64,000 nucleotides of DNA from Akkermansiaceae bacterium (lineage in GTDB: Bacteria; Verrucomicrobiota; Verrucomicrobiia; Verrucomicrobiales; Akkermansiaceae), in the NCBI GenBank assembly GCA_903888515.1, contig CAISTY010000240.1, positions 1 to 64,000 on the forward strand. The letters run 5' to 3'. Position numbers and translations under genes: made by a program. Below, piece by piece: positions 45,074 to 53,351 of this stretch; within the stretch, counting starts at the first letter, position 1, and every line of letters begins with the position of its first letter. Under the pieces are notes generated by a model. The model saw only the letters and a program-made list of their open reading frames with translations, did not search any database and was not told where the DNA came from.

Positions 45074-46222
45074 ATGCAAACCAAAGCATTCACACTCGCA
45101 ACCCTCGCTCTGTTAGGGGCGTGCGGAACCACGTTGGCCGCCGATAGCAAGTTCGAAGGCAACAGTCTCAAACCGTTCCTGGGTGAACCGAAACTGGACA
45201 TCCAGCAGGTCTTCAAGGGCGACCGCTTTCCCAACGTCGTCACGGCAGTCGACGGCACGGTGCTGGCGGTCTGGGGCGGCGTGAAGGTGCGCCGCAGTGA
45301 AGACGGCGGCACGACCTGGGGGGAGGAGATCATGGTCGGAAAGGGTCACATGGGCAGCGGCGTCACGGTCAACGAGCGCAACGGCGAGATCTTCGCCTTT
45401 GTCGGCAAGGGTCATCCCCCGACTGCTGAAACCGTTTACCGCAGTCAGGACAACGGCAAAAGTTGGGCGGTCGTCGATGCGGTGATCAAACCCGACAGCA
45501 AGGGCAATAAACCGGAAATGCACATGAACGAACACGGCATCACCCTGCGCCACGGCACGCACAAGGGTCGCTTGGTCCGCCCAACCCGCTACTATGGAAA
45601 GACAAATGCCCGCAGTGAGTGGCCTGAACATTACACCAACGCGATCTATAGCGACGACGACGGCAAGACCTGGCTGACCAGCGAGCCGTTCCCGGCATTA
45701 GGCACCGGCGAGGCCACCGTGGCGGAACTCTCCACCGGAAAGATCTATTATAACTCGCGCCGCCACTGGACGCCGGAGGGTGTCAACAATCTCACGCGCT
45801 GGACGGCGTGGAGCGACGACGGCGGGGCAACCTGGAAGAATCTGGAGGAATGCACGGTGCTCCCTGACGGGCCGACAAACACCGGCTACGGCTTAATGGC
45901 CGGCTTGGTCCGTCTGCCTGTCAAGGACATGGACATCCTGATCTACAGCAACGTCGAAAGCGCGACCGGACGCGACAAAGGTACCGTATGGGCCAGCTTC
46001 GACGGCGGCAAAACCTGGCCGCTGAAGCGTTTGGTCACCCCGGGTGCCTGCGCCTATTCCTCGCTCGACGCTGGCCGCCCCGGCACCAAGAGCGAAGGCT
46101 GGATCTACCTGTTCTATGAGGGCAGCGGAGGCCAGATGGCTCGCTTCAACCTGAGCTGGCTGCTTCAGGGCGAAAAGACCGGCAACGGCGAGGTGCCGAA
46201 GTCGCTGACGAATTTGAAGTGA
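45074..46222 (+). CDS. Sialidase-like (BNR repeat) exported protein
   Basis: A 382-residue protein with a signal peptide (lipoprotein-like 'LALLGACGTTLAA', so possibly lipid-anchored). At least five Asp-box repeats are visible: SEDGGTTWG, SQDNGKSWA, SDDDGKTWL, SDDGGATWK and SFDGGKTWP, marking the blades of a six-bladed sialidase beta-propeller. An Arg-containing 'RLVRPTRYYG' follows the third box. It may release sialic acid or related sugars, or be a non-catalytic propeller. It lies 28 bases after the Gfo/Idh gene, in the same orientation. Confidence 0.8.
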   Translation: MQTKAFTLATLALLGACGTTLAADSKFEGNSLKPFLGEPKLDIQQVFKGDRFPNVVTAVDGTVLAVWGGVKVRRSEDGGTTWGEEIMVGKGHMGSGVTVNERNGEIFAFVGKGHPPTAETVYRSQDNGKSWAVVDAVIKPDSKGNKPEMHMNEHGITLRHGTHKGRLVRPTRYYGKTNARSEWPEHYTNAIYSDDDGKTWLTSEPFPALGTGEATVAELSTGKIYYNSRRHWTPEGVNNLTRWTAWSDDGGATWKNLEECTVLPDGPTNTGYGLMAGLVRLPVKDMDILIYSNVESATGRDKGTVWASFDGGKTWPLKRLVTPGACAYSSLDAGRPGTKSEGWIYLFYEGSGGQMARFNLSWLLQGEKTGNGEVPKSLTNLK

Positions 46223-46314
46223 CCGGTGATCTGTTATCCGTTATCGGTGATCAGTTATCAGTTATAAGTAATGAATGCTCGTGATGATGATTCATTGACA
46301 GGAAAGGACTGCAT

Positions 46315-46782
46315 ATGATATTTGACAGGCTGGACAACGCGCGAACCTACGGTGTGTTAGGAGCACGCTTCGCCACTGCCTTCGACTGGCTGGTCAGGAG
46401 CGAGCCCGGAATGCTCGCCGTGGGCAGGTATGATATCGACGGCTCGGACGTCTATGCCCTTGTTCAGGAATACTGTTCCAAGGCGCCGGAAAACGGGATG
46501 TGGGAGGCACACCGGCAATATGTCGATCTGCAATATGTCGTCAGCGGCGAGGAGCATATCGGCTTCGTCCACCTTTCCAGAACGGTTCCCGGCGAATACG
46601 ACGCGGCCAGGGATTTTCTCCCCTTGCAGGCCGAATGCGATTTCAAAATCAAGCTGGTCGCTGGCGATTTCGCGGTGCTTTTCCCTCATGACGCCCACAT
46701 GCCCTGCATGTCCATCGATCCGGTGCAACCCTCCCAAGTGCGCAAGATCGTCATTAAAATCAGGGTCGCCGACGGCGCTTGA
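46315..46782 (+). CDS. YhcH/YjgK/YiaL family protein
   Basis: A 155-residue cytosolic protein of the DUF386 family. It has the metal-ligand-type segments 'GMWEAHRQYVDLQYVVSGEEHIGF' (about 62-85) and 'FAVLFPHDAHMPCM' (about 121-134). Relatives act in sialic acid or other sugar catabolism, and one member is a sialic acid anomerase. Its place directly after a sialidase-like gene fits that theme. The stop codon is one base away from the next gene's start. Confidence 0.88.
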   Translation: MIFDRLDNARTYGVLGARFATAFDWLVRSEPGMLAVGRYDIDGSDVYALVQEYCSKAPENGMWEAHRQYVDLQYVVSGEEHIGFVHLSRTVPGEYDAARDFLPLQAECDFKIKLVAGDFAVLFPHDAHMPCMSIDPVQPSQVRKIVIKIRVADGA

Positions 46783-46783
46783 A

Positions 46784-48760
46784 ATGGCACATGGAATGAC
46801 GGCGCGATTTCCGCTGATATCCACGTTGTTCATCAGTGGGTGCCTGTTAGTGCCAACCGGTCTCGGCGCCGAGGACGGGTACAGCCAAGCCGTGCAGAGA
46901 GGAATCCGCCTGCGCGAGGCTCCGCTCCTCGACTTTCCGGTCCGCAAGAGTATTCATGTGAAGACGTACGGAGCCATCGCCGGGGATAACAATACGGATA
47001 CCCGTGCGATCCAGCAGGCCATCGACGATGCGGTTGCCGGCGGTGTGCCGACCTTGATCGAGTTCGATCAGGGAATTTACCGTCTCGATGTATCCGATGG
47101 TCAAACGGCTCTGCGGATCGACAAGGCCGCAGATCTCATTTTCGACGGCAAGGGATGTGAATTCCTGATCCTGGATCCGACCAAGCAGTTCATGAGCATC
47201 CGGCGGTCCGAGAGAGTGATCCTCAGGAACTTTTCCGTCGATTTCGCAGTCCTGCCGCACACACAGGGGTGGGTGACGGCGGTGGACCAGGATGCCGGGA
47301 CTCTGACCGTCAGGCTCGACCCGGCTTACCCTGATCTCGATCAGCCCCATTTTCGTCAAGCCGCTTACAAATGGGGTTTTATCAAGGATAAGAACGATCC
47401 GATGTCCTTCAAGGAGGGAACAGAGTTCAGGATTTATCTAACGGGATGGTCGCGGCTGGAAACGGGCAGCTACCGTCTCAAGGTTCAAAACAAGAGCCCA
47501 CTGAAAACCGTCGAGGTGGGTGATCCATATGTGCAGATTTCCAGAGTGGACGGGGCGCTTCTATCCGCTTCACGTTCCCAGGACGTCACTTTCGCGGATC
47601 TGAGGATATACGCATCTTCCAACGCTGTTCTCGCCACCAACTATTGCAACCGGCCCAATTTTATTCGCGTCAAGGCGGCCCCCAGGGCAGGACGGTGGCT
47701 GACCTCCGGTGCCGACGGTTGTTTCAATTTCGGCGGACGGGAAGGCCCCTGGGTCGAGGGCTGTTATTTCGAAGCTCTCGCCGATGACAACCTGATCATC
47801 AAAGGCTATCCGGCGTATTGTATCAATGTCGTCGATCCCCATACCTTTGACCTGGTTCATGCCAGGCTCCGGTTTGATTGGCACCAGCCCGCTCTCGAGG
47901 CCTACCGCCGCCGGGATAAGAATCATAAATGGATGGTCCAACCCGGAGATACTCTAACCGTCATGGATCCCGTAGAACGGGCGCTCACATCCAGACCCGT
48001 TGTTCTCGAAGTCAATGATCTCGCCAACGGAGTGAGGGTGCGCGTCGACCGGAAAATCCCCGGGCTGAGAGCCGGGACCGATTTCGAAAAGGCCGCGACC
48101 TTCTTCAATGATGATGCGTGTCTTGCGGGATTCGTCGTTAGAAACAACGTGTTCAAGAGTGCCGTCCGCTTCGGTTTCCTGCTCAAAAGCCATGACGGCC
48201 TGGTCGAAAACAACCTCTTCGAACGGCACAGCGACCAGTCGATCTGCGCCCTCAACACCTATCAGGAGTACAACAACATTCCATCCAACCTGCTCATCCG
48301 CGGCAACACGTTTCGCTTGGCCAGCGGCTGGCCGGTCAGGACCGCCTCGACCGCTCAGCACAAATTGAATCCCAATCGCAACATTTTCGGCGTCGTCCAG
48401 GCTTCGGTCAACTGGCCCGTCGGGCAGTGGGATATCGAGGAATCCGGCCTGCGCGCAATCCGCAATCTCTTCATCGAGGACAATCGGTTCGTCAATTGGT
48501 GGCAGAATCCGGCCGTAGCCGTCAACAACGGCCTCCATGTCCGAATCACCGGCAACACGTTCGAACTCGATGCAGCGCACGCCGCCACCGCCCTGACCGG
48601 CGCGCCGATCGCGGTCAAAGTCGTCAACTCGACCGACGTTCTCATCGAGAACAATACACTGTGTGGACCCGGATTGAATCTGCTAGACGGCATCCGGGTT
48701 GCCGGCTCAGGCAACGTGATCAACCGCAACAACAAGGTGGGCAAGCCAGCGGTGCCTTGA
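46784..48760 (+). CDS. Lipoprotein with right-handed parallel beta-helix (polysaccharide lyase/hydrolase-like)
   Basis: About 658 residues with a lipobox (LFISGC), so probably lipid-anchored. The mature start 'VKTYGAIAGDNNTDTRAIQQAIDDAVAGG' is the pectate-lyase-superfamily/GH28-type opening. Long runs of beta-helix coils follow (for example 'GFVVRNNVFKSAVRFGFLLKSHDGLVENNLFERHS' and 'ALNTYQEYNNIPSNLLIRGNTFRLASG'). It probably binds or cleaves a polysaccharide at the cell surface. No specific enzyme family can be assigned. The track's 46430 start overlaps the YhcH gene; ATG 46784 or 46796 is the likely start. Confidence 0.8.
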   Translation: MAHGMTARFPLISTLFISGCLLVPTGLGAEDGYSQAVQRGIRLREAPLLDFPVRKSIHVKTYGAIAGDNNTDTRAIQQAIDDAVAGGVPTLIEFDQGIYRLDVSDGQTALRIDKAADLIFDGKGCEFLILDPTKQFMSIRRSERVILRNFSVDFAVLPHTQGWVTAVDQDAGTLTVRLDPAYPDLDQPHFRQAAYKWGFIKDKNDPMSFKEGTEFRIYLTGWSRLETGSYRLKVQNKSPLKTVEVGDPYVQISRVDGALLSASRSQDVTFADLRIYASSNAVLATNYCNRPNFIRVKAAPRAGRWLTSGADGCFNFGGREGPWVEGCYFEALADDNLIIKGYPAYCINVVDPHTFDLVHARLRFDWHQPALEAYRRRDKNHKWMVQPGDTLTVMDPVERALTSRPVVLEVNDLANGVRVRVDRKIPGLRAGTDFEKAATFFNDDACLAGFVVRNNVFKSAVRFGFLLKSHDGLVENNLFERHSDQSICALNTYQEYNNIPSNLLIRGNTFRLASGWPVRTASTAQHKLNPNRNIFGVVQASVNWPVGQWDIEESGLRAIRNLFIEDNRFVNWWQNPAVAVNNGLHVRITGNTFELDAAHAATALTGAPIAVKVVNSTDVLIENNTLCGPGLNLLDGIRVAGSGNVINRNNKVGKPAVP

Positions 48761-48880
48761 CGGGGTAAGGCGCTGAAGAGTGAGCGGCAGGATGCCGGTG
48801 TTCCCCACCACAAGAGTGAACGGCAGCGTTGGCGTGCCGGGCGGTCCGTGGGGGGGGGGATATGGCGGTTGCACCTCCCG

Positions 48881-50281
48881 TCAAGGTGCCGCTTCCAGTA
48901 TGTAAGCATCCTTGCCGTCCTTGACCAACCAGCCATGGGTGGCGAGTTCGGCACGCAGGGTGTCGGAAAGCGCCCAGTTTTTGGCCTTGCGGGCTTGCCA
49001 GCGGGCTTCTGCCAGATCGCGGATCTCTTGCGGGATCTCTGCGGACCCGGTGGGAACCTCATCGGGCAGAATCAGACCGAGTGCGTGCAGCAGGCGCTTG
49101 AATCCGGCAAGGGCTGCGGCGGCATCTTTCCCTGTCAGACTGGAGGCTTCACGCAGCCCGACAAAGAGCCCGCCGAGCGCGGCCGGCGTGTTGAGGTCGT
49201 CGTTGAGGCTGTCCCAGGCGGCTTGGAACGGTCCGAGCCCGGCGGCGGGATCCAACAGCGTGTCGGACCCCATGTTGGCGGCCATGGTGCGGGCCCCCTT
49301 GGCGAGTTTGGCAAGTGCCTCGCGTGCTGCTGTTAGCGAATCGAGGGTGAAATTCAACGACTTCCGATAGTGGCCGCCGAGCAGGACATAGCGGACCTCC
49401 ATCGGCGAGAAACCGCGGCTTTCAAGATCCGATAGAGTGTAAAGATTACCGAGGGATTTCGACATTTTCCCGCCATCGACGAGCAGGTGGGCGAGGTGGA
49501 ACCAGTGTGCGGCGAAATGCCCGCCACAGGCACACACGCTCTGGGCAATCTCGTTTTCATGGTGGGGGAAAACCAGATCGACGCCGCCCGAGTGGAGGTC
49601 GAACGAAGCGCCGAGGTATTCTTGGATCATCGCCGAGCACTCGAGGTGCCAACCGGGGCGGCCATCGCCCCACGGTGATGGCCAATAGTTGGCCCCGTCA
49701 TCCGGGCGGCGGGCTTTCCATAACACGAAGTCGGAAACGCTGTCCTTCTCGTATTCATCGGCGTTCGCGCGGGTGTTCTGGGTTTTTCCGAGATCCAATT
49801 CACGTTGGTCGAGCCGCGAGAGTTTGCCGTAGCCGGGAAATGAGGCGATCTTGAAATAGACCGATGCATCGTCGGATAGATACGCGTGACCTTTCGCTAC
49901 CAACTCCCCTATCATGGCGATTTGCTGTGGAATGTGAGCGACCGCCCCCGGTTCGATGTGCGGCGGCAACATGCCGAGTTGCGCGCAGTCGGCATGGAAT
50001 TGCGCCGTCCATGCCGCGGTGAAATCCGCTAGAGATTGGCCGGCCTTGTGGGAATCGCGGATGGTTTTGTCGTCCACGTCGGTGATGTTACGGACGTGGA
50101 ATGTGCGGGTGCCGCCGGTTTCCAAGGTGCGCCGCAGCACGTCCTGCAATACGAAGGTGCGGAAATTTCCAATGTGCGCCGGCCCGTAAACGGTGGGCCC
50201 ACAACAGTAAAACCGATAGGTCGAGCCATCCATCGGGCGCAGCGCGCGTTCGGTCCGGGTCAGCGTGTCAAATAACCGCAT
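48881..50281 (-). CDS. cysS: Cysteinyl-tRNA synthetase
   Basis: A 466-residue class I synthetase. It has the zinc-site Cys in 'YCCGPTVYGPAHIGNFRTF', including the HIGN form of the HIGH motif (about 34-37), later zinc ligands near 'WHLECSAMI' and 'GGVDLVFPHHENEIAQS', and the ATP motif 'GGKMSKSLGN' (about 269-278). It charges tRNA-Cys. The start is ATG 50281 (MRLFDTLTRTE); the track's longer ORF has no family similarity upstream. Confidence 0.96.
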   Translation of the reverse strand: MRLFDTLTRTERALRPMDGSTYRFYCCGPTVYGPAHIGNFRTFVLQDVLRRTLETGGTRTFHVRNITDVDDKTIRDSHKAGQSLADFTAAWTAQFHADCAQLGMLPPHIEPGAVAHIPQQIAMIGELVAKGHAYLSDDASVYFKIASFPGYGKLSRLDQRELDLGKTQNTRANADEYEKDSVSDFVLWKARRPDDGANYWPSPWGDGRPGWHLECSAMIQEYLGASFDLHSGGVDLVFPHHENEIAQSVCACGGHFAAHWFHLAHLLVDGGKMSKSLGNLYTLSDLESRGFSPMEVRYVLLGGHYRKSLNFTLDSLTAAREALAKLAKGARTMAANMGSDTLLDPAAGLGPFQAAWDSLNDDLNTPAALGGLFVGLREASSLTGKDAAAALAGFKRLLHALGLILPDEVPTGSAEIPQEIRDLAEARWQARKAKNWALSDTLRAELATHGWLVKDGKDAYILEAAP

Positions 50282-50411
50282 GACCGGGGTGTAGTGAACG
50301 GAAAGCCAGGAGTCGAGCGCGAAGAACGGAAAGCGGTGAGCGGCCACCTTCCCGGATCTTCTCCGGTGTCATTTATTTTTGAGACAACAGGGTGCAAGGG
50401 TCATTGGGCAC

Positions 50412-51491
50412 TCATTTTCTGCTCGTAATTTCCCTGAACAAAGCGGTTTCCTTGGGATCAAACGGAGATCCGTCTTTCCGCAACAGATCATGAAACCAAC
50501 GTTGCGGCTCGGGAGCATCCTTTTTGGTGCCCCATGCGTAGATCGTCTGAGTCTTGCCGGAAACGAGCCCCCAGTTGTAGCAGCCGACATTCTCTTTCTT
50601 GAAGATAGGCAGGCACGCATTTACCTCGCTGTGACCACGCCGCAGCCATTCCGTGCAGATCACCGCGCGGCCGTGCTTTTTCAAATCGCGAATCTCTGCC
50701 GAAAGCTTACCCGCATCATGGTAGTTGTGGAACGTAATGACATCGGATGCGGCAAGCTGGAAGTCGTTCAGTTCCCGATTCCCGAACCATATCCCCGCAC
50801 TGAGCGGTTGGTCTGGTTTGGCAGCACGGGCCCACTCAAATGCCTTCTTCAGGAGGGGTAGTGATCTGCTTTCCTGGCCGCTATTGCCTGGCTCATTGTA
50901 CAAGTCCCACAAGAGAATGCGTTTGTCCCGAGCGAACGTGCCGATGACATCTTTCACGTACCGCTCCAGCCGAGGCCAAGACTCGGGATTGTTGACAACC
51001 GACTTGCCGGGACTCTGCAACCAGCCGGAATTATGGATGCTGGGGACCGGCTCCGGCTGCTTGCCAATTTTCGGGTTGCCGTTCCAGCAGTCGTCGAAAA
51101 GCACGAACATGGGTCTAATACCGTACTTCTCAGCTATGCCAAGGAACCCTTCGATACGATTCTTGAACCCCTTGGCATCCGCTTCCCATGCCAAGTCATG
51201 GAGATAAACCCTGACCGTATTCATCCCGAGATCAGACGCCCACTTCAGTTCTCTGTCGATGCTAGCGGGGTCGAATGTGTCGCTTTGCCACATTTCAAGC
51301 TGGTTGATCGCAGTGCTGGGAATGAAGTTGCAGCCAACCAGCCAGGGCTGTTTGTCGTACCATTGGTTTGCCTTTTCTGCTGTCCACCGGTTCATTTCGG
51401 TGGCTGGTCCAGACTTTGTTTCTTCGGCATGGGCAGGCAAACTGGACATTGCACCCAAAATCACGATCATCAGCATAAAAATGTGTCTCAT
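50412..51491 (-). CDS. Secreted GH5-like glycoside hydrolase
   Basis: A 359-residue exported protein (signal peptide MIVILGAMSSLPAHA) with a TIM-barrel glycosidase pattern. The acid/base Glu is probably in 'LWDLYNEPGNSG' (about 197-208) and the nucleophile Glu in 'AVICTEWLRRG' (about 277-287), both clan GH-A hallmarks. 'LGMNTVRVYLHDLAWEAD' fits strand 2 of the barrel. The substrate is unclear; cellulase or mannanase-like proteins of family 5 share this layout. It fits the glycan-use theme of the 40-49 kb block but is separated from it by cysS. Confidence 0.82.
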   Translation of the reverse strand: MRHIFMLMIVILGAMSSLPAHAEETKSGPATEMNRWTAEKANQWYDKQPWLVGCNFIPSTAINQLEMWQSDTFDPASIDRELKWASDLGMNTVRVYLHDLAWEADAKGFKNRIEGFLGIAEKYGIRPMFVLFDDCWNGNPKIGKQPEPVPSIHNSGWLQSPGKSVVNNPESWPRLERYVKDVIGTFARDKRILLWDLYNEPGNSGQESRSLPLLKKAFEWARAAKPDQPLSAGIWFGNRELNDFQLAASDVITFHNYHDAGKLSAEIRDLKKHGRAVICTEWLRRGHSEVNACLPIFKKENVGCYNWGLVSGKTQTIYAWGTKKDAPEPQRWFHDLLRKDGSPFDPKETALFREITSRK

Positions 51492-51532
51492 TTCGTTCTC
51501 CTTTTCAGTTCTTGCACCACAGTGTTAATCAG

Positions 51533-51640
51533 CGACCGGTCGGGTTTGGGGAGTGATACACGACGCGTCGTGTATCAGGGGGCAAACCCGACCCGGAAGT
51601 GCTGGACTTCGTCCAGCGCCGCCGTAAAACGGCGTCAGAC
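51533..51640. repeat. Nested palindromic element
   Basis: A perfect 24-bp palindrome, TGATACACGACGCGTCGTGTATCA, lies at 51554-51577 inside an outer pair GTCGGGTTTG / CAAACCCGAC. Two further hairpins follow: GCTGGAC-TTC-GTCCAGC at 51601-51617 and CGCCGT/ACGGCG at about 51620-51634. The following bases to 51797 carry AGAATTCT palindromes but no gene I can support. Confidence 0.85.
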
Positions 51641-51797
51641 AAGCCCCTTCTATCGACCCCGCGCCGTTTCCGCAAGAGAAATTCTTCGACAGAGAATTCT
51701 TCGGCTTTCTTCACCGCATGGATTAACCGCCAAGTCGCCGCCAAGGGATGCGGATGAGGAGGTCACGGGTCACGAGTTGATGGGTCATGGGTGAAGA

Positions 51798-51951
51798 GAT
51801 TGAGGATTGAGGATTGAGGATTGAGGATTGAGGATTGAGGATTGAGGATTGAGGATTGAGGATTGAGGATTGTGGATAGTGGATAGTGGATAGTGGATAG
51901 TGGATAGTGGATAGTGGATAGTGGATAGTGGATAGTGGATAGTGGATAGTG
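51798..51951. repeat. Two fused heptanucleotide tandem arrays
   Basis: Ten copies of GATTGAG (51798-51867) are followed by one hybrid unit GATTGTG (51868-51874) and eleven copies of GATAGTG (51875-51951), in perfect 7-base register and without interruption. Six more GATTGAG copies lie at 63134-63175. Being 7 long, the arrays stay open in several frames, producing the spurious 'NPQSSIL' and 'STIHYPL' repeat ORFs in the track. Confidence 0.97.
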
Positions 51952-52055
51952 GATGATCTTCGATCCACGATCCTCGATCTCCTATCTCCGAGGGGAGGAT
52001 AGCCGTCCCGGCCAATACTGTTCAATTAGCATTTGAAAGCCACTTTCTTGTCGAG

Positions 52056-52415
52056 TTATTGATGTGCCGCCACGCTCCTCTGCTTTGATTGTCGATTGAA
52101 GGTTGTTGATTTTTGATTGGTGAAGTGAGCTTGCTTGGCGCGGATGCTCGGTTTCAAGCTCAGAGCATCATCCCACCGCAAACCCCAATTCTCGATGCAC
52201 ACCCTAACTGAACAACCCACATTCTCATTCTGGACGGCGCGGGAGTATCCCCAACCGTCGGAACAATCAAGGCAGCCTGCAATCACATGGCCAAGCTCGA
52301 ACTCCGCAGTGTCATCAAGGGACAAGACGACCCACTCACCGCTCGCGTGGCATGACTCAGCAAAAACGCCTCGATCATTCTTCGCTGTCAGTGTAATCTT
52401 TCGATATGGGACCAT
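52056..52415 (-). CDS. Small orphan protein, possible integron cassette gene
   Basis: A 119-residue product, MVPYRKITLTAKNDRGVFAESCHASGEWVVLSLDDTAEFELGHVIAGCLDCSDGWG..., with a compact N-terminal ~95 residues of ordinary composition and a weaker basic C-terminus. I do not recognise it. It begins 15 bases after the stop of the preceding minus-strand gene with no attC-like site between them, so the two would share one cassette. The C-terminal ~20 residues may be read-through into repeat DNA. Confidence 0.5.
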   Translation of the reverse strand: MVPYRKITLTAKNDRGVFAESCHASGEWVVLSLDDTAEFELGHVIAGCLDCSDGWGYSRAVQNENVGCSVRVCIENWGLRWDDALSLKPSIRAKQAHFTNQKSTTFNRQSKQRSVAAHQ

Positions 52416-52430
52416 TGTGCGGGAGATGGC

Positions 52431-52757
52431 TCACATCATGACAGCAAACACAATCGCGGCAACGCTCAGGCATAGAGAAATCACGGAAAAGATCGCCAAA
52501 AACCGCAATCGCGACTCCTGCGACTCATTCAATTCCGTCTGGACTCTCAATTCGTTCGCGGTCGCTTGTAACTGCTCCAAGGCGCTTGCGACTACTTCTC
52601 CCATGCGGAGTAAGTCTTCTTCTAGCTTCTTGATTCTCTCTTCCGGTGCCCCGCTTTTAGGGAGAGATCGCCGTTCTCCGAGTGTTGCTACGATACCGCT
52701 TGCAGATGCGATCAGCGGGGTGAGTGCCTTGATGATTGGAATGATCTGGATAGCCAT
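52431..52757 (-). CDS. Small coiled-coil membrane protein, possible integron cassette gene
   Basis: A 108-residue product starting MAIQIIPIIKALTPLIASASG. A hydrophobic N-terminal helix is followed by a coiled coil (EERIKKLEEDLLRMGEVVASALEQLQATANELRVQTELNESQ, about 38-82) and a C-terminal membrane helix (AIFSVISLCLSVAAIVFAVMM). The size and layout resemble holin-like or membrane-stress proteins, but no family is assigned. The start codon lies 14 bases after GTTGTGC, the 3' edge of an attC-like structure. The track's start at 52850 runs through that structure and is rejected. Confidence 0.6.
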   Translation of the reverse strand: MAIQIIPIIKALTPLIASASGIVATLGERRSLPKSGAPEERIKKLEEDLLRMGEVVASALEQLQATANELRVQTELNESQESRLRFLAIFSVISLCLSVAAIVFAVMM

Positions 52758-52771
52758 ATTATATTTTTTCC

Positions 52772-52866
52772 GCACAACGTTTTTGTGATGGCGGCCGCGT
52801 GGTTGAGGTGATTCAGCGGGGTGGTTGAGGAGCTTCTGGCGGCTTGCCATCCACTACTTGTTCTGC
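52772..52866 (-). other. attC-like recombination site (95 bp)
   Basis: Read on the minus strand it begins GCAGAAC and ends GTTGTGC. The arms GTGGATGGCAAGCCGC and GCGGCCGCCATCAC pair with two extra bases on the 5' arm only. An unpaired spacer (AAGTA opposite the AAAAA-type stretch) separates this inner stem from the outer AAC/GTT boxes. Outer box, spacer, inner box with extrahelical bases on one side and a variable loop is the layout of integron attC sites. The outer 7-mers deviate from the textbook GTTRRRY. Confidence 0.55.
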
Positions 52867-52871
52867 CTGGG

Positions 52872-53189
52872 TCAATCGTCGATCTCCTCGAGTAGCGTCT
52901 TCAATGCTTTGATCAATTGTGCTTTGGCATCCGTCTTGTCGTCAACGTGCTCGGTATATGCGACACTCTTGATTCCTAGCCTTCCCTTAACGATCTCCGA
53001 TGTGGGATCATGGGATAGCACAATATCTGCAACCATCTGCGGATCGACGGCTTCAACCACCAAGGTGGATTTGTTCCGCATCTTGACCGTGAGGATGTCG
53101 CCTTCTATGCGGCCGGATGCGACCTCCCATGAATTCCAAAGGAGTTTGACCGTGGGTTCTTTGTCGGTGATGATTACAAGTCGTCTCAT
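52872..53189 (-). CDS. Small orphan protein, possible integron cassette gene
   Basis: A 105-residue product, MRRLVIITDKEPTVKLLWNSWEVASGRIEGDILTVKMRNKSTLVVEAVDPQMVADIVLSHDPTSEIVKGRLGIKSVAYTEHVDDKTDAKAQLIKALKTLLEEIDD. The beta-strand-rich N-terminal half and helical acidic C-terminus look like a real folded protein. I do not recognise the family. The start lies 15 bases after GTTCTGC, the 3' edge of the 53205-53331 structure, and the stop is followed 5 bases later by the next structure. This is one ORF per attC-like site, as in a gene cassette. Confidence 0.6.
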   Translation of the reverse strand: MRRLVIITDKEPTVKLLWNSWEVASGRIEGDILTVKMRNKSTLVVEAVDPQMVADIVLSHDPTSEIVKGRLGIKSVAYTEHVDDKTDAKAQLIKALKTLLEEIDD

Positions 53190-53204
53190 ATTATATTTGT
53201 TTTT

Positions 53205-53331
53205 GCAGAACGATGAGCACATCCACCACTAGGAGCGGGGGCGGGCGCGGATCAAGGGGTTGATGTTGCAAATACGGAATGTCATGGTAACAGAACGGCT
53301 CCTAGTGGTTGGATGATGCGGCTTGTTCTCC
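53205..53331 (-). other. attC-like recombination site (127 bp)
   Basis: On the minus strand it runs from GGAGAAC to GTTCTGC. The 5' arm GCATCATCCAACCACTAGGAGC pairs with the 3' arm GCTCCTAGTGGTGGATGTGC along 20 pairs, leaving exactly two extra bases on the 5' arm. A mismatched spacer (AAGCC opposite CGATG-type bases) separates it from the outer AAC/GTT boxes. The loop is about 58 bases. Length and layout match VCR-type attC sites. Confidence 0.62.
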
Positions 53332-53351
53332 GGTCTTTTTCTATGTGCGGG

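Noticed and set aside
46221-46270. GTGATCTGTTATCC-like tandem text between the sialidase-like and YhcH genes as a terminator
   Set aside because: The copies (TGATCTGTTATCCGTTATC, GGTGATCAGTTATCAGTTAT) are irregular and make no stable GC stem or T-run. They are probably a degenerate dispersed repeat.
51798-51951. CRISPR array
   Set aside because: There are no spacers: units are 7 bases in perfect tandem, unlike 24-40 base repeats separated by unique spacers. No cas gene is present.
51723-52025. ORFs with 'STIHYPL' and 'NPQSSIL' amino-acid repeats
   Set aside because: These are translations of heptanucleotide arrays, which stay open by chance because the unit is 7 bases.
52755-52763. TATAAT box directly before ATG as evidence of leaderless transcription
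   Set aside because: A -10 box must lie about seven bases before the transcript start, so this placement would put the ATG inside the promoter. It is more likely part of the shared A-rich leader.
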